Numbered from the stretch's first letter, positions 11,503 to 22,548 are shown. The stretch is 64,000 bases of DNA from Archegozetes longisetosus (GCA_018873245.2 JAEMBT020000001.1:10942220-11006219), one strand, 5' to 3'. A program made the numbers and translations. Notes: generated by a model not told the origin, from the sequence alone.

Positions 11503-11673
11503 ATGCAATTTTAGCATTGTTTTGTATGGCAGTAATGCCCACTCTGCTACTCATATGCATTGAACGCTTTGATAAACATTAAACTGAACAGTGAAGCCAA
11601 CTTTATATGTCATAAGGCAAAGGCATTACAGTATACATTGCTGCCATACAAAGCAATGCCAGGGATTGCATTT
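11503..11673. mobile_element. hairpin element (MITE), copy a
   Basis: About 170 bp with inverted ends: ATGCAATTTTAGCATTG at the left, and at the right CAATGCCAGGGATTGCATTT. A close copy forms the inner part of the palindromic element at 13771-14210. Non-coding. Confidence 0.6.
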
Positions 11674-12033
11674 TAAATTACCTATTTGGTGTAAACGTCT
11701 CATTGGTCACTTATCAACAAGTGATCTTTGAGTTCCTATAGCTTATGATGTAGCTGATTACATAGCTGGTCAGAAATAAATGATCAGCAAATAACATCCG
11801 ATAAACACGTGATTTTCGCCTCAATTTCAAACGTATTTAAAGGGGACGTTTGAGAAGTTCAAAGAGAGTTTGTGTTCGTGTCCAGCTCAACAATAACTGG
11901 TACATTTTTTTGTGAAACGCAATAAAGCAATTGTTTGTAAAGCCCTGTTGTGTCCGTTCTTTTTCTTCAATAAGTGTGCGAAATTCAAACAAAAGTGAAG
12001 TGTAATCAATCCAGAAGGACAGTTGCACTTACA

Positions 12034-13090
12034 TTATTTTCAATTATGAATTCAAAAGTCATCTTGATATTTTTTATCATTGGAGTAACTTTCGCTTTTG
12101 GTAAGATATTAACTTAGAAAATATTCTCTTTTCATGAGGTTATTTGTTGCTAGTGAACGTTCAAAGTAAAGTTCAAAGTTCAAAAATATCAATTTTTGTA
12201 AATAAAATCTGATTGTCCATCAACAGCGGAAGATGGCATCTGTTCGTGGTATGGAGCTGTTGGTGAAATACCCGAAGGCTGGCCAACTGCATGTGGAGAA
12301 CCTTTTCACCGGAATGAGATCTCAGCTGCACATAAAACACTTCCCTGTGGTACAAGAGTTAAAGTAACCGATAAGAGTACTGGCCGTTCAATAGTAGTAA
12401 GAGTTAATGACAGAGGACCTTTTGTTGCCGGACGAATATTAGATCTGAGTTATGGTGCAGCCGCCCAAATGGGTTTTATTGATAAAGGACTCATAAATTG
12501 CAAAGTTGAAACTGTTTAAACTTTTAATTGCAATTTCAGATGTATTTCGTAAAAATCAAACGTTGATTCAATTATATTTTCGAAAACTCTAATATCTATT
12601 TAATAATATTAAGCTATGATTTTCCGTATTTATTATAATTTTGATCGAATTATTTTGTAACTAACTAAATAATTGTATCTTTCGTTTCCTTTCTCTGCAT
12701 TTAAGGCAAAGTGTGTTTAATCAATTAATTTATAGTTTAGAACAAATTATATTCTGTTCGCTCAACTATATACTTCAATTTTATTTTAAAATTTTTAATG
12801 AATATGTAGTAAGAAGTAATTACACAGCAATTGTAATGATCACTGAAAATTTATCTTATTAAATTATTTAGAAAAAGAATACAAAATAAGTATGAATTGA
12901 TTATTTTAAAACTTGTTTTTGTTTAGGTCAATTTTTAGTGACTAGAAGTTTCGTTTTATGGAACTAATTAACATTAAGAATCAAATGTTTGGAATGTTTT
13001 TAAGTGCATATTTGGAAAACCGAAACAGGGGAATCTCGGCTTCTAGAATGTTCTGTGTAATGTTATTTCAATTGAGGATGGGTCTGACCT
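12034..13090. repeat. duplicated block with RlpA-like gene, copy 1
   Basis: The block matches 22598-23660 in the same orientation: last bases of the 5' leader, both exons, the intron and about 570 bp of 3' sequence. The match starts only about a dozen bases before the start codon, so the upstream regions of the two genes are unrelated. It ends abruptly at GAGGATGGGTCT in both copies. Confidence 0.85.
12046..12519 (+). CDS. secreted RlpA-like double-psi beta-barrel protein, copy 1
   Basis: Exons 12046-12100 and 12227-12519, intron GTAAGA...CAACAG, product 115 residues. A signal peptide (residues 1-18) precedes one RlpA-type DPBB domain covering the whole mature protein. Motifs in order: CSWYGAVGE (24-32), TACGEPFHRNEISAAHKTLP (39-58), SIVVRVNDRGPF (73-84), GRILDLSYGAAAQMG (87-101). 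The His of SAAH and the Asp of NDRGPF, characteristic of this fold family in RlpA lytic transglycosylases and expansin-like proteins, are kept. Four Cys (24, 41, 59, 110) could form two disulphides, fitting secretion. The family is chiefly bacterial, fungal and plant, so horizontal origin is likely; the intron and signal peptide argue against contamination. Possible roles: binding or loosening of microbial or plant wall polymers, or antimicrobial action. Function is inference. Confidence 0.88.
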
Positions 13091-13770
13091 ACGGCTGCCA
13101 ACTGAAAAATAAAAAAACTGGATTAGGTATTCAATTTTGACTAAGAAACTGAACAAAACTGGACAGTCATTTAGTCATTTTATTTGAATAATAAATTACT
13201 TAAAATCATATTTTTGCTCAGATTAAACTATTAGACCATTAAAAAAGTTATCGATTAATGTTTTGTAAAAGATTACCATTGTTTGTACTCATTATTGTCC
13301 ACAATATTTCATATAATAATGTATAATAAATAAAAACACAAAGTTCAGGTATTTAACCTTAAGTTATGAGTCTACCAAACTATGATAAAATAGGTTTTGT
13401 GCATGAATTAAGGAATGAATAGATAATTAAGACATATTTGTTTTTACCTAAATTGCCAAATTTCATTGACATTTCCCAAACTTTATAGATTTAGGCTTAA
13501 ACAGCAGTATTGATGAACAGCATTTGAGGCTTAAGCGTGACTTAACTAAATTAGCTTAATGAAAAGCAACGAAATTTAATAATTAAATCTTGACTACGCT
13601 AAGGTTCTATCGGCTATATCCAGAAAAAATCTGAATAGGAGGTTATGAGTTATAAGTTTTTGAAGAGCCACCCTTAACTTAAGTGTTATTTATGAATAAG
13701 GTTGGAAATGTTTGAAACTTTAAGGATTACTATTAAAATTCTATTGAGTTTCAGTGAGTGTAAGGACTTA
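12520..13770. other. 3' region of RlpA-like copy 1, then intergenic
   Basis: 12520-13090 is shared with the second RlpA-like copy. An open frame at 12958-13140 is broken in the other copy and has no family resemblance, so I do not call it a gene. From 13091 to 13770 nothing is recognisable apart from GGCTGCCAACTG near 13092, which recurs inverted near 15425 and may mark ends of an old insertion. Confidence 0.4.
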
Positions 13771-14210
13771 CTAGGGAGGGTGTGATCTGAGGGAGTAGGT
13801 TCATGATACTTTTGATATGGCATTAATCTATGCGACAATTAGATTGACTAAAACTCAAAAATTCGTGCTTATGAGCTCTCGTTTGTTCGCAATCTGTAAT
13901 TTAAAATGCAATTTTTAGCATTGCCTCGTATGGCAGTAATGCCCACTCTGCTACTCATATACATTGAACGCATTGACAAGCATTAAACTGAACGGTAATG
14001 CCAACTTTCTATGGCATAAAGCAAAGGCATTACATTAAACATTGTGCCATACAAAGCAATGCTAAGGATTGCATTTTAAGTTACCTATTGCGGACAAACG
14101 ATAGCTCATAAGCACGAATTTGTGAGTTTTGGTCAATCTTATTGTGACATAGATTAGTGCCAAATCAAAAATATGTTGATCTGACTTGCTCAGATCGCAC
14201 CCTTCCCTAG
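13771..14210. mobile_element. 440-bp palindromic element with TTA flanks
   Basis: A near-complete hairpin. The left end CTAGGGAGGGTGTGATCTGA is mirrored by the right end, and matching continues inward for about 200 bp on each side, through an inner segment related to the element at 11503-11673. TTA flanks both ends (13768-13770 and 14211-14213), fitting a 3-bp target duplication of PIF/Harbinger type, although class assignment from flanks alone is weak. Non-coding. Confidence 0.7.
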
Positions 14211-14320
14211 TTAGTAAATTATAGCATTAACTATAGTATAGCTCTTTGCTCGTGAATTAACATTTTATTAGGCTTTAATCAAAACTGCTTAAAACTGACC
14301 AAAACAGAACACGTTTAATA

Positions 14321-14580
14321 CAGTGTTTTTCAGTTCAATTTGGATCTATTGCACTGCTATTTGTAATGTAAACCCAAACCCTGTCGAACCGGTAGCTCTT
14401 CTCAAAGCTAGTTGTGTCTTTCGCAAAGCTATTTGCAATCCAAAACTTTCCAGTGTTTTTCGGTTCAATTTGGATCTATTGCATTGCTTTTTGTAATGTA
14501 AACCCAAACCCTGTCGAACCGGTAGCTCTTCTCAAAGCCATTTGTATCTTTCGCAAAGCTATTTGTAATCCAAAACTTTA
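14321..14580. repeat. two tandem 130-bp units
   Basis: Unit 1 is 14321-14450 and unit 2 is 14451-14580. They differ at only a few bases and both start with CAGTGTTTTTC. Inverted relatives lie at 11392-11495 and, as a shorter piece, at 14884-14935. No coding sense. Confidence 0.85.
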
Positions 14581-14883
14581 TTTCAATATGTGAAAGACGG
14601 CAAAACATACAATTAAATGATTAAATATTCAACTAAATTAATTCTCAATTATCTCTCTATTAAGACTGGGGAATATGTATTTTCCATATTTTCATAATAA
14701 TTTGAACAATTCTGAGAAGAAATAAGTTCAGAAGTGGAATGAACTGCTTCATACAGAAGCTATTGATTGTGTTATATCTTTCATTTCATTTCAATAAAAA
14801 ATTGAAAGAATTTGATCTAAACTTAAATTGTTTTATAAACAAATGAAATCATATGTTTTGTGAAATAAATAAGATATACTCTA

Positions 14884-14935
14884 AAATTACAAATAGCAAT
14901 GCAATAGATACAAATTAAAGTGAAAAATAGTGTAT
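14884..14935. repeat. partial inverted copy of the 130-bp repeat
   Basis: ATTACAAATAGCAATGCAAT and the bases after it are the reverse complement of the first third of the 130-bp unit at 14321-14450. Confidence 0.5.
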
Positions 14936-16039
14936 TCAATTATATCTTATTAAGCAGATTGAGCACAATTTGAAATCATTTATTTTGTGTTTAATAGTTT
15001 AGAATTGACTTATGTAAAAAAATAACTGAAAATAACAATAATGCCTAAAGTAAAGCTACTTATCAGACAACAAATTTCAAAAATTGTTAACAAATGACGA
15101 AATTTGAATAAAGTATATTTTTACTTACCATAATGTGTTCTCAAAAATGGAGTAATAAATTATTAGTTTACCAGACTAATTGTGGAATTATTTTACCTCA
15201 ACTTTAAGTCTTTTATAATAAACTTATTACATGCTTATTGTATGTATAAAACAAACCTATAATACAGTATATAATCAGTTATCAAGTTTTTAACATTATA
15301 TACATATTTCTATTTGAGATATATTGTCAATGATAAAAAACTGAACATTACAATGTCCAGGTCAGACCCCGCACTGGTCACCGGACAAGACCCCCGAAAA
15401 CTGGACGATCCAGGTCAGGTCTGGACAGTTGGCAGCCTAAACTTTCGGAGATGTTATTCTATTGACTGAAACTTCTCATTTTTGCACTAAACATTAGTTT
15501 AATCACATTAGAATTATTCAATCAAAAGATTATTATTGAGTTACACGAGGAGATTTCGATAAACAATGAAAAGAAGCTGTTTTGCATTGATATGAATGTA
15601 ATAAAAGTCACTTTATCGGGAGTTAAGAGATATTGTGTTTAGTCCTAACAGAAATAAACGATATTTGATTTAGTTCTTATAATTTTGTTTTCCATAAGAA
15701 TCAATTAGGATGATCACTAAGATGTTTATTGTTTAAATAGTTTTGAATGTGCTATTTTCGTAGAATACTTGAAATATGTTTGCGATTTACAAGGTGTCTT
15801 CATTTGTTGAGAATAAAAGGTTACGCTAAGTTGATAAGAAAGTAACTCAATTGTTATTTACTGATCGAACGCTAAAGATAAGAATGAGAAACCGAGACAA
15901 AAGCTAGTTTTTTGAGTACATTTCTATGGAATACTATGAAATATTACTACCCTACTACTACCAATACTAATAATATAACCAAACTACCCTATAAGGAGAG
16001 TAATCAATTATAACAACTATATCATAAATTGATTCGTAG
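14936..16039. other. intergenic; GC-rich 80-bp patch
   Basis: No gene seen. A sharp GC-rich patch at about 15355-15435 contains CAGGTCAGACC twice and ends GGACAGTTGGCAGCC, whose GGCTGCCAACTG core recurs inverted near 13092. These could be the ends of a 2.3-kb insertion, but I found no transposase between them. Confidence 0.35.
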
Positions 16040-16224
16040 GAGAAGACACATTGCGTTCACCAATTCATGGAACTTTTTATGGATCAGTTTTCAAAACTAT
16101 GATAATGGAACACTCCAAGAGATATCATTTTGAAGATATATTAAAATTGATTCAAACTGAAATATCAAAAGGAATTGGAAAATTGAGCGATGGCAGTGTA
16201 GTTGTACAAAGCACTTGCTGGTAA
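16040..16224 (+). pseudogene. caspase-like small-subunit (p10) exon fossil
   Basis: After a CGTAG acceptor, an open frame of 61 codons to TAA aligns without gaps to the small-subunit exon of the caspase-like pseudogene at 10382: GEDTLRSPIHGTFYGS against GYKSIRSTRKGTWFGS, followed by an F-E-x-I-L-K pattern. The exon phase is the same (two bases of a Gly codon). No large subunit with an ACRG motif is present in the kilobase upstream, so this is an isolated exon. Sequence divergence makes it a third lineage of the family. Confidence 0.6.
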
Positions 16225-16774
16225 TCGATGGGAATGTCACAGCTATTATATTTTTAGATTTTTATCGACTCATTTATTATTTAATTTGGTATCAATTTTG
16301 CTAAATTCTCGAGAAACGAGCTTAAAATAAGATCCAAAAAATAAAATTTGAACAATAATATAGATATATTTTGTAATGCAAATTCCTTCAAAATTTTGCA
16401 TAAGAACACTATATAATAACAGATGCAGTCGAATTCTCCTTTACTGAAGGTGAAAATAATGTGTGATAAAAGCGTTCAAAGTTTCTGCAATTGTTGATTC
16501 ACTGTAGAGTAAATGCTGAAATCTTAAACTACAGTGACTTGGATATAATAAATTTTTTTAGAAAAGGTTTAAAATCAAAGTTTTTATAATTAAGACTACT
16601 TGACTTTAAATAAAACATAATAATTAAACAAAGAATTTTAAAATACATATACTTCCGCTACATGTGGTGTCAACGAGAGGAAAGGTTCTTTTTCTTACCC
16701 AAAAGTAATATAAAGTATGTAATATAAAGCGATGACTTTTAGTCCCAAATATTGTTGACCTTTGAAAAGTGTTA

Positions 16775-17444
16775 CACTTGAACCTCTCAATTGGAATCCC
16801 TATGTAATGGAAATCCCTCTATATCTCGATTACAACCTTTCGGCCCGAATTCATTCCCATAGAACCCTATTATATGATTCCCTCTATAACTCGATAACCT
16901 CTGTATTCCGAATTGTCAACACATGATAGAGTCCCGTATACTATAAGCAATACCTCTGTAATGGAAATTGTGTTTTAAAAGTTGACGCAAAGCTGTAAAA
17001 AGTAACTAAAAGTGATGTTTAATGATATCAATACGTGTTTATGTCAAATGTGTATTTAAAATGACATCTAAATCAGTAAAACGAAACTAACTTATGTGAT
17101 AAAAAACTTGACTGAAATCGAGGACTTCATAATGGAAGAGACCCCCGAAATGTTTGTCCACTTCTCCAAAGTCAAGAACGCAGTGAACGATTTGAAAGGC
17201 AAACGAAACTTAACTCAAACTTCAATTACTGCTTATTTTAATAAATTATAAACATTTCACTTAATTTTCATTAAAACTCATGTAAAACCATTGAATTTAG
17301 TGTTATTTATATGTTAATAGGGATATTAAATTCATAAGTCATATATATTTAACACATAGATATAGTCCCTCTATATGTCGAATACCTCTATAAGTCAATA
17401 TGAAATTTTGGTCCCGAGCACTTTCCAATTGAGAGGTAGAAGTG
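16775..17444 (+). mobile_element. Tigger-type deletion derivative
   Basis: A 670-bp element with inverted ends (left CACTTGAACCTCTCAATTGG, mirrored on the right) flanked by TA (16773-16774 and 17445-17446). Many TCCCTCTATA-type motifs sit inside both ends. The middle (17061-17251) keeps the two extremes of a Tigger transposase: an N-terminal MTSKSVKR and a C-terminal TQTSITAYFNKL then stop, with the catalytic core deleted. It is a non-autonomous element of a family different from the 6576-8615 copy. Confidence 0.8.
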
Positions 17445-17446
17445 TA

Positions 17447-18299
17447 TTTTGTTTTGATCGAAGTTTTTTTGATAAAAATTATGTGCTTTTGTAGCAAATT
17501 TTGCTATTGATTAGATAGCCATTTATTGAAAGTTACGCTTGACACTACACTTACCGCTAGAAATTGTATTTATTATAATGACTGTTATTTAAATTTATCA
17601 ACTATTTGTATACAAAAATACGTCCTTTGAGCCATTTCAATTATTTCGTGAAGAACATGCATTATAAAATTTGAAGAAAAGTTGAAACCTACCTTTTTGG
17701 ACAAACAATAAATCTGAATTTTTAACTTAAAGGTTTTATAATAATAAGTGAGTATATATAATTCGAAAAACACAGTCAATTTTGACGATTTTCTATGAAA
17801 ATATTGGGTCCAAATACGCGCTGACATTTATGAGAAACTTACCTAACCATTTAATTGCGCGATTTTCATTGAATTTTAGCTAGTATTTCTTCAAGTCTGG
17901 TCAGATTAATCAATAATTTTTAGGAAATATTGAGATGAAGAAATTTAAAGGGCTTTAGATCTTTTTGTAGGTAATTATTGTGTTTGCCATTTTATTGCAA
18001 TAAAAATGACAAATGGTTTCAAATATTTAGTTGTTCTTAGTCAGATAATGCCTGATTCTTACAGTAATTAATTTGTTTGCATTTTCGGTGAAAAAACAAA
18101 TGAAGTAGTTGTTGTCATGAAATATGTCAATCTGTTTGCTTTTGGTAATACACTCCAAACGCGTTTTTGTGTGCATCAAATTTTGTGTACAATGCATTTT
18201 TGTGTACAGATGTCAAAACAAAAGGCTCTTCCCATATATTAGATGTTAGCAGAATAGTCCGGATAATCATATCTCAAGATTGATAAAGGATTTAAACAT
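17447..18299. other. intergenic, no gene seen
   Basis: AT-rich sequence. The 80-codon minus-strand frame at 17585-17827 has no motif. A short direct repeat of TTTTGTGTRCA occurs near 18160-18215. Confidence 0.4.
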
Positions 18300-18675
18300 G
18301 TTTATGCTGAGTTTCGAGTGTAATAAAAGTGGTTGTCTAGGTCTCAAAAATAACAATCCTGCTAATGATTCAACAAAAGCGATTAAACTATGGAATAAAC
18401 TTATTATTAATTATTAGCTATGGTTATTATCATTGCATTGTACTAACAAAAACTGGTCAATGTATTCATGGAGTCATAGCAGCTATATCCAATTGGGTAA
18501 CGGAAATACTGCTAATTGCTTTGAGCCTAAATTAATAGATGAATTGAATGATATAATTGACGCAAGATATTCTTATTATCTTACAATGGCATTAACAAAA
18601 TCTAGTAAAGGAGCATGCCAAAATCCAAAGTCTGGCTTATCGACGTCCTATAACAGTGACCCACTTAAGTTGTAG
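18300..18675 (+). pseudogene. RCC1-repeat protein fragment
   Basis: Parts of RCC1 beta-propeller repeats are readable in two frames. The first is NKSGCLGLKNNNP (about 18320-18360). The second is YYHCIVLTKTGQ, followed after a frame change by YSWSHSSYIQLGNGNT and LTMALTKSSK (18433-18620). The pattern Tyr-Ser-Trp-Gly-x(4)-Gln-Leu-Gly-Asn-Gly is the RCC1 signature; here one Gly is Ser and the Tyr-Gly before QLG has become Tyr-Ile. No complete propeller and no BTB domain are present. It looks like a decayed, possibly processed copy of an RCC1 or RCC1-BTB gene. Confidence 0.6.
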
Positions 18676-18989
18676 CCTAGGACAAAATATTCGATTAGCC
18701 GAAAGAATTTTTGAGATCGGTGGATCGCTTAGGTAGTTACAGGTTAAAATCTGATGAAATATCTCTGACGAAAATACTTAGGAATTTAATTTAAAAATAT
18801 AAGATAGTTGCGGATGCGTTGTGAACAAATATGTATAAAATATTAGGAATGTGAAAGATGTAAAATATTTGAGAACTAAGTTATATTATAAAATAATTCA
18901 AGTGTACTTGAATTATTTTAGCGTAAGATATAAAAATTGCCAAACCTCATTAATTTTACTCGCTGTCCGTGATTCCAAAGTCAGGCAAA
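18676..18989. other. intergenic, no gene seen
   Basis: AT-rich spacer. The open frame at 18851-19087 runs into the GC-rich block that follows and shows no family resemblance. Confidence 0.35.
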
Positions 18990-19520
18990 TGACATCTAAT
19001 GATTCTGCGGGACGGGGCACAACAACCGACCATTCTCAGGCTAGGTTAGGTGCCACACTTGCACTGTCAGCAGTAGTACAAGACTGATTCAGCACCGCGT
19101 TTGGCCATATTTACTAAAAGGTAGATATTATATTTTGTAGCGGATCGGTGCAGAGCTGAATCCACGCTTGGATGAGCATGAGCTCCTTAGCTGAAACCCC
19201 TTAGAGAGCTGAGACCAAGCGGCCCTGTATGTCGAGCTACTTGAATCTCAAAACTTCCCGAGGAACTTGTGTGTTCGACAAAGTAGGATCACACCTGCTC
19301 CAACTGTTAGGGGCCCAAAGATATATTGCGGAGGTTAGTCATGTTCAATTCCGGGAAGACTGAGCCAGAGTTCTTCCCTGCCCCTAGCGGATACCATGCT
19401 GGCGTAACGCGGCCCGTAGCACTTAGCCAGGCTTCTTACAGGATCTGTTGCTCGCCAGCACCGCGGGGAGGTGGCTCCAGTCGCAACCGCTAGTCCGTTT
19501 TGATCCTAACAAAATCTACC
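18990..19520. repeat. GC-rich block, diverged relative at 50250-50440
   Basis: This 0.5-kb block is visibly richer in G+C than its surroundings. Its last 140 bp share an ordered set of strings with 50250-50440: CCATG-TGGC, then CTTAGCCA-GC, then CACC...GGAGG..CTC-AGTC, then TTTTGATC-TAAC. No protein reads through it. It may be an old retroelement or short interspersed element, or a non-coding RNA-derived repeat. Class unknown. Confidence 0.4.
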
Positions 19521-22500
19521 TTTTTTGGCTATAACTCTTGAATGGATTCATCGATTGACAAAATTCTTTCTATCTCTGAAGTATGTCAGATACTGATTGA
19601 TATATGATATTTTCCGTTAGGGGACGCACTTAGGCCACTTTGGGCATACTCCTTTATGGTTCTAGACATAATGTAAATGAAAAAATAGGTTGTGGTCATC
19701 GCATCAATCAATTGACACCTATTAGAGTGGTTGGCTTGGATTCTCGTCGGATAGTATCAACTTGTTATGAAGCATATCGTTCAAAGATTTTGACATAGAG
19801 CAAACAAGTCTTTAGCTGAGGCAAAAACTGATATAGACAGCTAGGAATCAACAATAACCAAAGTCTAAATATCCCAACAGAAGTTACACTCAATGACGGA
19901 AATGTCAGACTGTTGGTCTGTGACTCTCATCACAGTCTTCTTCTGACAAGCGAAGGTGTAATATTTAGTTTTGAATGAATCGGGATAACTCTAAAAGGGA
20001 AATAAAACTAACCAAAACATCCCCTCAAAAATTGAGAATCAGATGAAATTCATTAAAAATTGCTTCACATTCGATAAGCAATATATCTATTGGTTTACTG
20101 ATATATAAGACTGATTTTTGTTACGTTTGTGGAGAATGTAGTAATAACGTTATGATTAGATATAATTGCAATGATAATAATGATGGACACAATTGCGCTG
20201 TTTTAGTGATCTGAAATATGATTGTGCTGTTTATTGGGCATCGGCTTACAGAAATGAAACATGCTGATAGAGCGAAATATTAGATACATAATATCTCCAC
20301 AAATATAAAAATGAAGGAACCGAGTCTTGCATTTTTACCAACTAATAAACGGGTTCTACTCTATACATCTAAAACCACAACATATAAACCTAAAACTAAA
20401 ACGATCTAAAAACATAAAACCGAAATGGACATAAAGTCGAAAATATTATATCGAAGATACAAAATATAAACCATATAATCGAATAACAAAATATCGATTG
20501 TAATATTAGTCGAATCAGAAATAAAAAATTTTCGACAGTTTAATATCTACAAGTGCATTGATATGTTTCAAATACAAACCATCAGATTTAATCAGTCCAT
20601 TATATATCCCTTAACTATTAACTTATCACGATTTTTATTAGATTTAACTGTTTCACATATTTCATACGTGTCTTTAATCACTTCTTAATATAAATAATAT
20701 ATGTTTATCAATTATTTTAGTGGGCGTTAGAAGTATTGAATACTTTGAAACTATTGATGACTAACAATGTATATAAAGCAAAAGATGACTAAGTATTTGA
20801 TTTGTCGGAGTACTTTTATGTAAAAGTACACTTTATAAACTATTATAGGATTCCTTTAAAATGATTTTAGACTATAAGAACTTGGTTTAATAAGTCGTCA
20901 ATATATATTTCGGTTTTATGTACATTTCAATGAAAAAATGTTTCGGATAAAAAGTTTTAGATTAAAAGAAACTTTCGATTTTAAAAAATTAAATCTTATG
21001 ATTTAGACATTTTGTCTTTAGTTGTTTAGTAGTAGACTCATAATAAACAAATGTCGACAAAATTGATATGCAACACAATCTACCATTGAACATATCGCAG
21101 TTCAATGAAAGAATTCAAAAGTCAAGTTTCAAATGAGTTATTGAAAATGTGAGAGTATCTAAGTGAGAAATATTTAGCTATTATATGAATGACAAAGAGT
21201 ATTAACCGGTTATCACTCAATGAATGAAATAGAGGAAAGCTTATTCAAAGTTGCGCTTTAGCTTTATTCAAATAAAAAGTTTAAATTTGTCTCAAAACTC
21301 AATTTAATCAATTTGAGATCATTTTTATTTTTATTTTAAATAATTTAATAAAGAATTTGATTTATTCAACATCTGAATCATCAGAAGCATCACTTTCTAA
21401 AACTGCTGAATTCCAATTGAATTTAGACAAGTAACTATATAAAATTTTCGATTGATAACTTTTAAATATTCTAATAATAGCATCAAATCTTTAATTCTAT
21501 TTAAAGAAAGAGTTGATTTATCAGCAATCTTAATTTAAGTCATATAGGCTTTAATTTCGTTCATAGGTTATGTGACTTCTGATACAATGCTACGCAGTGC
21601 ATAACATTGTACGAAAAGCACGTAACAATATTAAACTGTATTTTTTAAATTTCAAATTCTAATTCTATTAATTAACGCTAAAATTGATATATTTTTCAAT
21701 AGCAATAAATTCTTATTTTCCCATTGAAACATGTGCTGACTTTTCTAATATAGGTAAAACACAAGTCAAAAAATATAATCAAAATAAAATTCAAAGAGAA
21801 AGTTAACAGAATATAATTGGTTATTACTCATTGCAAATCATGTATTAAATGTAAGAATTATTACCGCAATGCTAGTAATATACTTATTTACGAAAACGAT
21901 AGTAAAGATAGTGATTGTAAATTTCTTGGAAAATAATGAAGTTTCAATTTAACGATTTTTCAATGTTTATTTGAAATTCTTGATATTTCTTTGTTTTGAT
22001 ACTGAAAATCTAATACCTAAATTATTCATTGTTTTAATAATACTTTAATTATGTCTAAATCATACTTGCATATCATTACTTAGGCTATGTTTGATTTTCT
22101 AACCATGCTTGACTATTCCAGTTTGTGTCCTTTGGACTTTTGTAAGGGCTCTTCTGCTTAAGCAGTAATTTCTATTAAACAACACACAATATCGAATTTA
22201 TAATTTTTACGATAACTGAAGCTTTATACAAAGATCTGAGAGATTGTGAAAATTTTGATAACAACTACGATTCTGCACACGAAAGAGATATCCTTTTTGG
22301 AAACGGGATTCTTCACTTCCTCCGATACTATATCCTATGAGATGACAATAATCTATTTTAATCAATATTATATTGCCTTATGCAATTATATCCTTTCAGT
22401 GTTTTATATTTACACAAGAGGATAAGAAATTATCACTAAACTAACCTATCAAACAAGTACTGTTGAACTAAGTAGAGTTTATTCTTCACAGCACCTGCTC

Positions 22501-22548
22501 ATTAGCAGCACATCTATTTGATGACCCGTTAGAAATATCTATCGAGGG
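19521..22548. other. intergenic, repeats only
   Basis: No gene seen. 20845-21045 is the inverted partner of 11165-11345. Around 20340-20530 there is an A/C-biased, low-complexity stretch with recurring AAACC and AAATATA motifs. Open frames are short and featureless. Confidence 0.4.
20679..21045. repeat. dispersed repeat, inverted match at 11118-11350
   Basis: The part from about 20845 is the reverse complement of 11165-11345, with small insertions (for instance near 20905-20940). A short direct match opens both copies. Non-coding. Confidence 0.55.

Noticed and set aside
11837..12028. Minus-strand open frame upstream of the RlpA-like gene
   Set aside because: No motif; lies in the leader region of a plus-strand gene.
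12173..12355. Minus-strand open frame present in both RlpA-like copies (also at 22746-22928)
   Set aside because: It mirrors the conserved plus-strand exon; its conservation follows from the duplication.
12958..13140. Plus-strand open frame of 60 codons after RlpA-like copy 1
   Set aside because: The duplicated copy at about 23530 has a stop after eight codons, so there is no sign of protein conservation.
17585..17827. Minus-strand open frame of 80 codons
   Set aside because: No domain, no signal peptide, no partner.
18851..19087. Plus-strand open frame of 78 codons
   Set aside because: Runs from AT-rich spacer into the GC-rich repeat with a sharp change of composition; not a protein family.
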